Below are positions 61,596 to 64,000 of a DNA stretch of 64,000 bases, in pieces (position 1 is the stretch's first letter; the number at the start of each line of letters is the position of its first letter). Origin of the DNA: Acetivibrio cellulolyticus CD2 (GTDB lineage: Bacteria; Bacillota; Clostridia; Acetivibrionales; Acetivibrionaceae); the NCBI RefSeq assembly GCF_000179595.2, contig NZ_JH556653.1:337964-401963 (forward strand). Direction: 5' to 3'. A program made the translations under genes and the position numbers. Under the pieces are notes generated by a model. It did no database searches. It had not been told where the DNA came from and worked only from the letters and a program-made list of their open reading frames with translations.

Positions 61596-61982
61596 TTATT
61601 TAATTTCCGTTTTCCAAAGGCCATGAAGATTACAATATGCATATACAGCTATTGGTTTATCCTCTTCAAAGCTAAAGACGGCTCTTGGAGTATCACCAAT
61701 TTTTAGGCATTTCCGTTGACCGCCGCACTCTGTTTCAACATATACAAAATCAATATGATGTGCTTCTTCCATGGGGTGAGAGATACTGCCAATTGCAACC
61801 TCAATCTTATTGCCTATAGCTGAGATAACAGGTAAATGCTTTTCAACCGAAGCTTCGACTGTGTTTGGAATCAGTTCATTCATTTTTTCACCACAGCAGA
61901 TCATTGGAACGCCTTTATTCTCAATCATACCTATCAAATTTCCACAATGCTTGCAGACAAAGAATTTTTGTTTACTACACAT
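61596..61982 (-). CDS. dfx: Desulfoferrodoxin (superoxide reductase)
   Basis: 128 residues, ATG 61982 with TGGAGGG upstream. The N-terminal desulforedoxin-type iron centre uses CKHCG and the adjacent MICCGE cysteines. The C-terminal catalytic iron site has the expected His residues in VEKHLP, ISHPME and AHHIDF, and the Cys/His pair in AYCNLHGLW. It reduces superoxide to peroxide in the cytoplasm without making oxygen, as in strict anaerobes. It lies 18 bases downstream of rubrerythrin, which can remove the peroxide, so the two form an oxygen-defence operon. Confidence 0.95.
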   Translation of the reverse strand: MCSKQKFFVCKHCGNLIGMIENKGVPMICCGEKMNELIPNTVEASVEKHLPVISAIGNKIEVAIGSISHPMEEAHHIDFVYVETECGGQRKCLKIGDTPRAVFSFEEDKPIAVYAYCNLHGLWKTEIK

Positions 61983-62000
61983 AGCAATCCCTCCATAAAT

Positions 62001-62534
62001 TTAGTAGTTTTCTTTTCTCACTTCAAAGAAGCTTTTTGGATGTGCGCAGACAGGACAAACCTCAGGAGCTTTCTTCCCCATTACAAGATGACCGCAGTTA
62101 CGGCATTCCCACATGGTTTCTTCTGCTTTTTCAAATACCTTTTGCATTTCAATATTCTTAAGAAGCGCACGGTATCTTTCCTCGTGAGCCTTCTCTATTT
62201 TTGCAACCATTCTGAACTGAGCGGCAAGTGCAGTAAAGCCTTCTGCTTCTGCATCCTTTGCAAATCCTTCATACATATCAGTCCATTCATAGTTTTCACC
62301 TTCTGCTGCATGAAGAAGATTAGCCGCTGTGTCTCCGAGTTCACCAAGCGCCTTGAACCATAGTTTTGCGTGTTCTTTTTCATTGTTTGCGGTTTCTTCA
62401 AATATTGCTGCAATTTGCTCGTAGCCTTCTTTTTTTGCAACAGATGCAAAGTATGTGTACTTGTTCCTTGCCTGTGATTCACCAGCAAATGCCGCTGCAA
62501 GATTTTTCTCCGTTTTTGTTCCTTTAATATTCAT
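62001..62534 (-). CDS. rbr: Rubrerythrin
   Basis: 177 residues, ATG 62534 with GGAG upstream. The N-terminal ferritin-like four-helix domain supplies the di-iron ligands ([46 protein letters not shown]), and the C-terminal rubredoxin-like domain has [10 protein letters not shown] and [11 protein letters not shown]. It acts as an NADH-linked peroxidase in anaerobes. First gene of the operon with desulfoferrodoxin. No clear PerR box could be assigned in the upstream region. Confidence 0.95.
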   Translation of the reverse strand: MNIKGTKTEKNLAAAFAGESQARNKYTYFASVAKKEGYEQIAAIFEETANNEKEHAKLWFKALGELGDTAANLLHAAEGENYEWTDMYEGFAKDAEAEGFTALAAQFRMVAKIEKAHEERYRALLKNIEMQKVFEKAEETMWECRNCGHLVMGKKAPEVCPVCAHPKSFFEVRKENY

Positions 62535-62630
62535 GTTTTTTCTCCTTTATTTTCATTATTTATATCAATCCTTCTCCAGAATTTCCTTCTGAAGATTTTT
62601 ACTAAGTGAAGCCAAAACTCCTAATTTATA

Positions 62631-63041
62631 TTAATGCCCCTTTTTCTTTTCCTTCTTTTTTTCCTGCCTTTTTTCAAACTTAAGCTGATCCCACTCCTTA
62701 CGTTTTTCCTTAGAGGTCTTTTTCTGTTCCTGTTTTCGAGCTTCATGCTCCAATTTTATTGCTTGCTGTGCTTTGGTGCCAATACCTGAATCCGAAGTTT
62801 CTTTCCTAACTTTTCGTTGAAGTCGCTTTGGGTTTATCCTTTTTTCTGATTCAAAGTCAACTCTAATAGGTCTGCTGAACTTAAGCTTATAATAGTTTTC
62901 AAGAACAAAAGCATAGACCTCGTAATCCTTTGGCTCAGCCCCAAAAACAACTCTTGAAGTTTCCAGCAAACCTTCGTCAATCCTTTCAAATACTCCAACC
63001 CAAAAAGGGTCATCAAAATAGACCGTCAATTTAGCATTCAT
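62631..63041 (-). CDS. yjdF: YjdF family protein (DUF2992)
   Basis: 136 residues from ATG 63041 with AGGAGG upstream; the open frame extends further but lies in the structured leader. The N-terminal half (NAKLTVYFDDPFWVGVFER, VFGAEPKDYEVYAFVLENYY) is the conserved YjdF core. The C-terminal third is strongly basic with Lys/Glu runs (KTSKEKRKEWDQLKFEKRQE), typical of this family. The molecular function is not established; in other Firmicutes the gene follows an RNA motif that responds to aza-aromatic compounds, and the same arrangement is seen here. Confidence 0.9.
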   Translation of the reverse strand: MNAKLTVYFDDPFWVGVFERIDEGLLETSRVVFGAEPKDYEVYAFVLENYYKLKFSRPIRVDFESEKRINPKRLQRKVRKETSDSGIGTKAQQAIKLEHEARKQEQKKTSKEKRKEWDQLKFEKRQEKKKEKKKGH

Positions 63042-63059
63042 TTTACTTCCTCCTGTAAG

Positions 63060-63195
63060 TTTACTTTCAAGAGAATGGACAACCCCAGGAGGGCAGGTTA
63101 CTGACAGGATATCCTGCATCCGGACTACCAACCGGGAAGCATGGGCGAGCAGCAAGCTTAGCTTGCGACCAGCCCGGATCGTGTTTTTATCTCTC
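63060..63195 (-). ncRNA. yjdF-type riboswitch leader
   Basis: The ~150 bases between the promoter and yjdF are unusually GC-rich for this genome and can form several stems: GCAAGCTAAGCTTGC (near 63152-63166), CCGGGCTGGTCG region against CTCGCCC, and GGATGCAGGATATCC. Position, length and structure fit the yjdF RNA motif, reported to bind aza-aromatic ligands. I identify it by context and structure, without a covariance-model search. Confidence 0.8.
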
Positions 63196-63202
63196 TACAT
63201 TA

Positions 63203-63232
63203 ATTATAGCTAATTTTACCTGAATAAGTCAA
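63203..63232 (-). promoter_or_regulatory. Promoter of the yjdF riboswitch transcript
   Basis: TTGACT (63232-63227), 18 bases, TATAAT (63208-63203) on the minus strand. Transcription would start just before the structured leader. Confidence 0.7.
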
Positions 63233-63342
63233 AAATTCCTTTAGTCAAAGCACTGCTATAATCTGTCTCGAAATATCTTTATGTAAAAAGTTTTGTCTCT
63301 ATGATTCTCTCACTTATTCACGTTTTCCTGCTCATTTTGTAT

Positions 63343-64000
63343 TTAAATTTGAATTTCCATTCCTGTTGCCAGATATTTAATATTTTCATTCATAGCTTTT
63401 TTCAAAATTGAGTATGCCTCAAGTCCTGTACAATGGCATGTGTAATAATCAGAACCTGTTGAATTGAGCTTTTTGGCAATATCTTCGACTAATTCAGCCG
63501 CTTCAGGTATTTGCGTGTTTGGGTTATACAAATGAAATCCGCTTATAATCAGATCCATATCTCTACCTTTAAGAGATGTCGCATGATTAACTATGTTGAC
63601 TATCCCTTTATGTGCACACCCTGCTATTAAATACTGCTTGCCGCCTTCAGTTATAATCAGGCTTTGTTCATGTTCAAAGGTATCCTCTTTAATACCTTCT
63701 TCAGTTTCCATCAATAAGGTTTTATTTGACAGGGAAAAAAGCTTATTCCCTTTAACCCCTGCAAATAATTCCAGCTCATCATCAATTTTCAGGTATCCGA
63801 TATTAAAAACCAATCTATCATTTGATTTTAACGCTTCATCCAATCCAATATTGTCTCTTGTGTCCTCTGTTCTCAAGGAATAATGTTTGTCAAAAGCTTT
63901 TTCCTGTAAATATATTTTTGCCTTATCATTTATTTTTAAGAATTCCGAAAGTCCACCACCATGATCATAATGCCCATGGGATATAATTACAGTATCTACC
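63343..64000 (-). CDS. Metallo-beta-lactamase-fold hydrolase, 5' end beyond window
   Basis: Enters from the right edge and stops at 63343. The first visible codons give DTVIISHGHYDHGGGLSEFL, containing the metal-binding HXHXDH motif. Later ligands are visible in LIAGCAHKGIVNIV and DLIISGFHLYN, and the C-terminus has TCHCTGLEAYSILK. These features fit the MBL branch related to the methanopterin-pathway RFAP-synthase-like proteins (COG1237 type). It probably hydrolyses a phospho- or ester substrate with two metal ions; substrate unknown. About 70-90 residues are missing outside the window. Confidence 0.85.
   Translation of the reverse strand, partial: VDTVIISHGHYDHGGGLSEFLKINDKAKIYLQEKAFDKHYSLRTEDTRDNIGLDEALKSNDRLVFNIGYLKIDDELELFAGVKGNKLFSLSNKTLLMETEEGIKEDTFEHEQSLIITEGGKQYLIAGCAHKGIVNIVNHATSLKGRDMDLIISGFHLYNPNTQIPEAAELVEDIAKKLNSTGSDYYTCHCTGLEAYSILKKAMNENIKYLATGMEIQI

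Noticed and set aside
61836-62363. 175-codon plus-strand frame over the rubrerythrin/desulfoferrodoxin genes
   Set aside because: Phe/His/Cys-rich antisense translation of two certain genes; no ribosome site or family match.

Overview
The window looks like chromosomal DNA of a low-GC, anaerobic, Gram-positive clostridium. The main evidence is a set of very large secreted surface proteins with S-layer homology (SLH) domains, a type I dockerin protein, copper-amine-oxidase-N ('stalk') proteins, purine-rich Shine-Dalgarno sites, and an anaerobe's oxygen-defence pair (rubrerythrin and desulfoferrodoxin). A member of the cellulosome-forming clostridia (Acetivibrio / Pseudobacteroides / Ruminiclostridium type) is the best inference; the genus cannot be fixed from this stretch. 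No rRNA, tRNA or CRISPR array was seen.

Layout. 1-0.6 kb: edge of an insertion sequence whose transposase frame is broken at a -1 type slippery heptamer. 0.8-3.4 kb: a lipoprotein esterase with a dead duplicated domain, and a stalk-domain protein. 3.6-18.9 kb: a response regulator, a 4,116-residue SLH surface protein and a histidine kinase, all on the minus strand. The same upstream motif precedes all three genes, so they look like one dispersed regulon. 19-21.4 kb: an AraC-type regulator, a long palindrome, and an ArsR regulator with an EFR1-type flavodoxin/ferredoxin under a shared operator. 21.5-28.9 kb: an SLH-anchored subtilisin and a 1,948-residue SLH repeat protein. 29.4-32.5 kb: small genes (YVTN-repeat protein, EamA-like membrane protein, TrmO, stalk protein) and a dead methyltransferase.

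33.0-37.1 kb holds the most unusual cassette: a membrane protein whose tail is nine Ala-Cys-His-(Ser/Asp) repeats, a translationally coupled PqqD-radical SAM-SPASM enzyme, and a second membrane protein. It looks like a peptide-modification system acting on a membrane-anchored Cys/His tail. 37.3-41.7 kb: a dockerin protein and an ECF sigma / anti-sigma pair. 41.9-44.3 kb: decayed genes, a methyltransferase and an HD-domain protein. 44.4-51 kb: a type I restriction-modification operon in the order hsdR-hsdS-DUF1016 nuclease-hsdM. 51.7-60.3 kb: an operon of a 1,945-residue membrane-anchored surface protein, a single-pass FN3 protein and two MscS-family proteins, the second lacking the usual pore glycines. 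60.5-64 kb: an alpha/beta hydrolase, desulfoferrodoxin, rubrerythrin, yjdF with its riboswitch-type leader, and a metallo-beta-lactamase-fold protein running off the edge.

The common theme is the cell envelope: at least six secreted or surface proteins, their candidate regulators, a surface protease, and two membrane cassettes that may modify or sense the envelope. Start codons were moved inward from the longest reading frame wherever a better Shine-Dalgarno site or signal peptide decided it.
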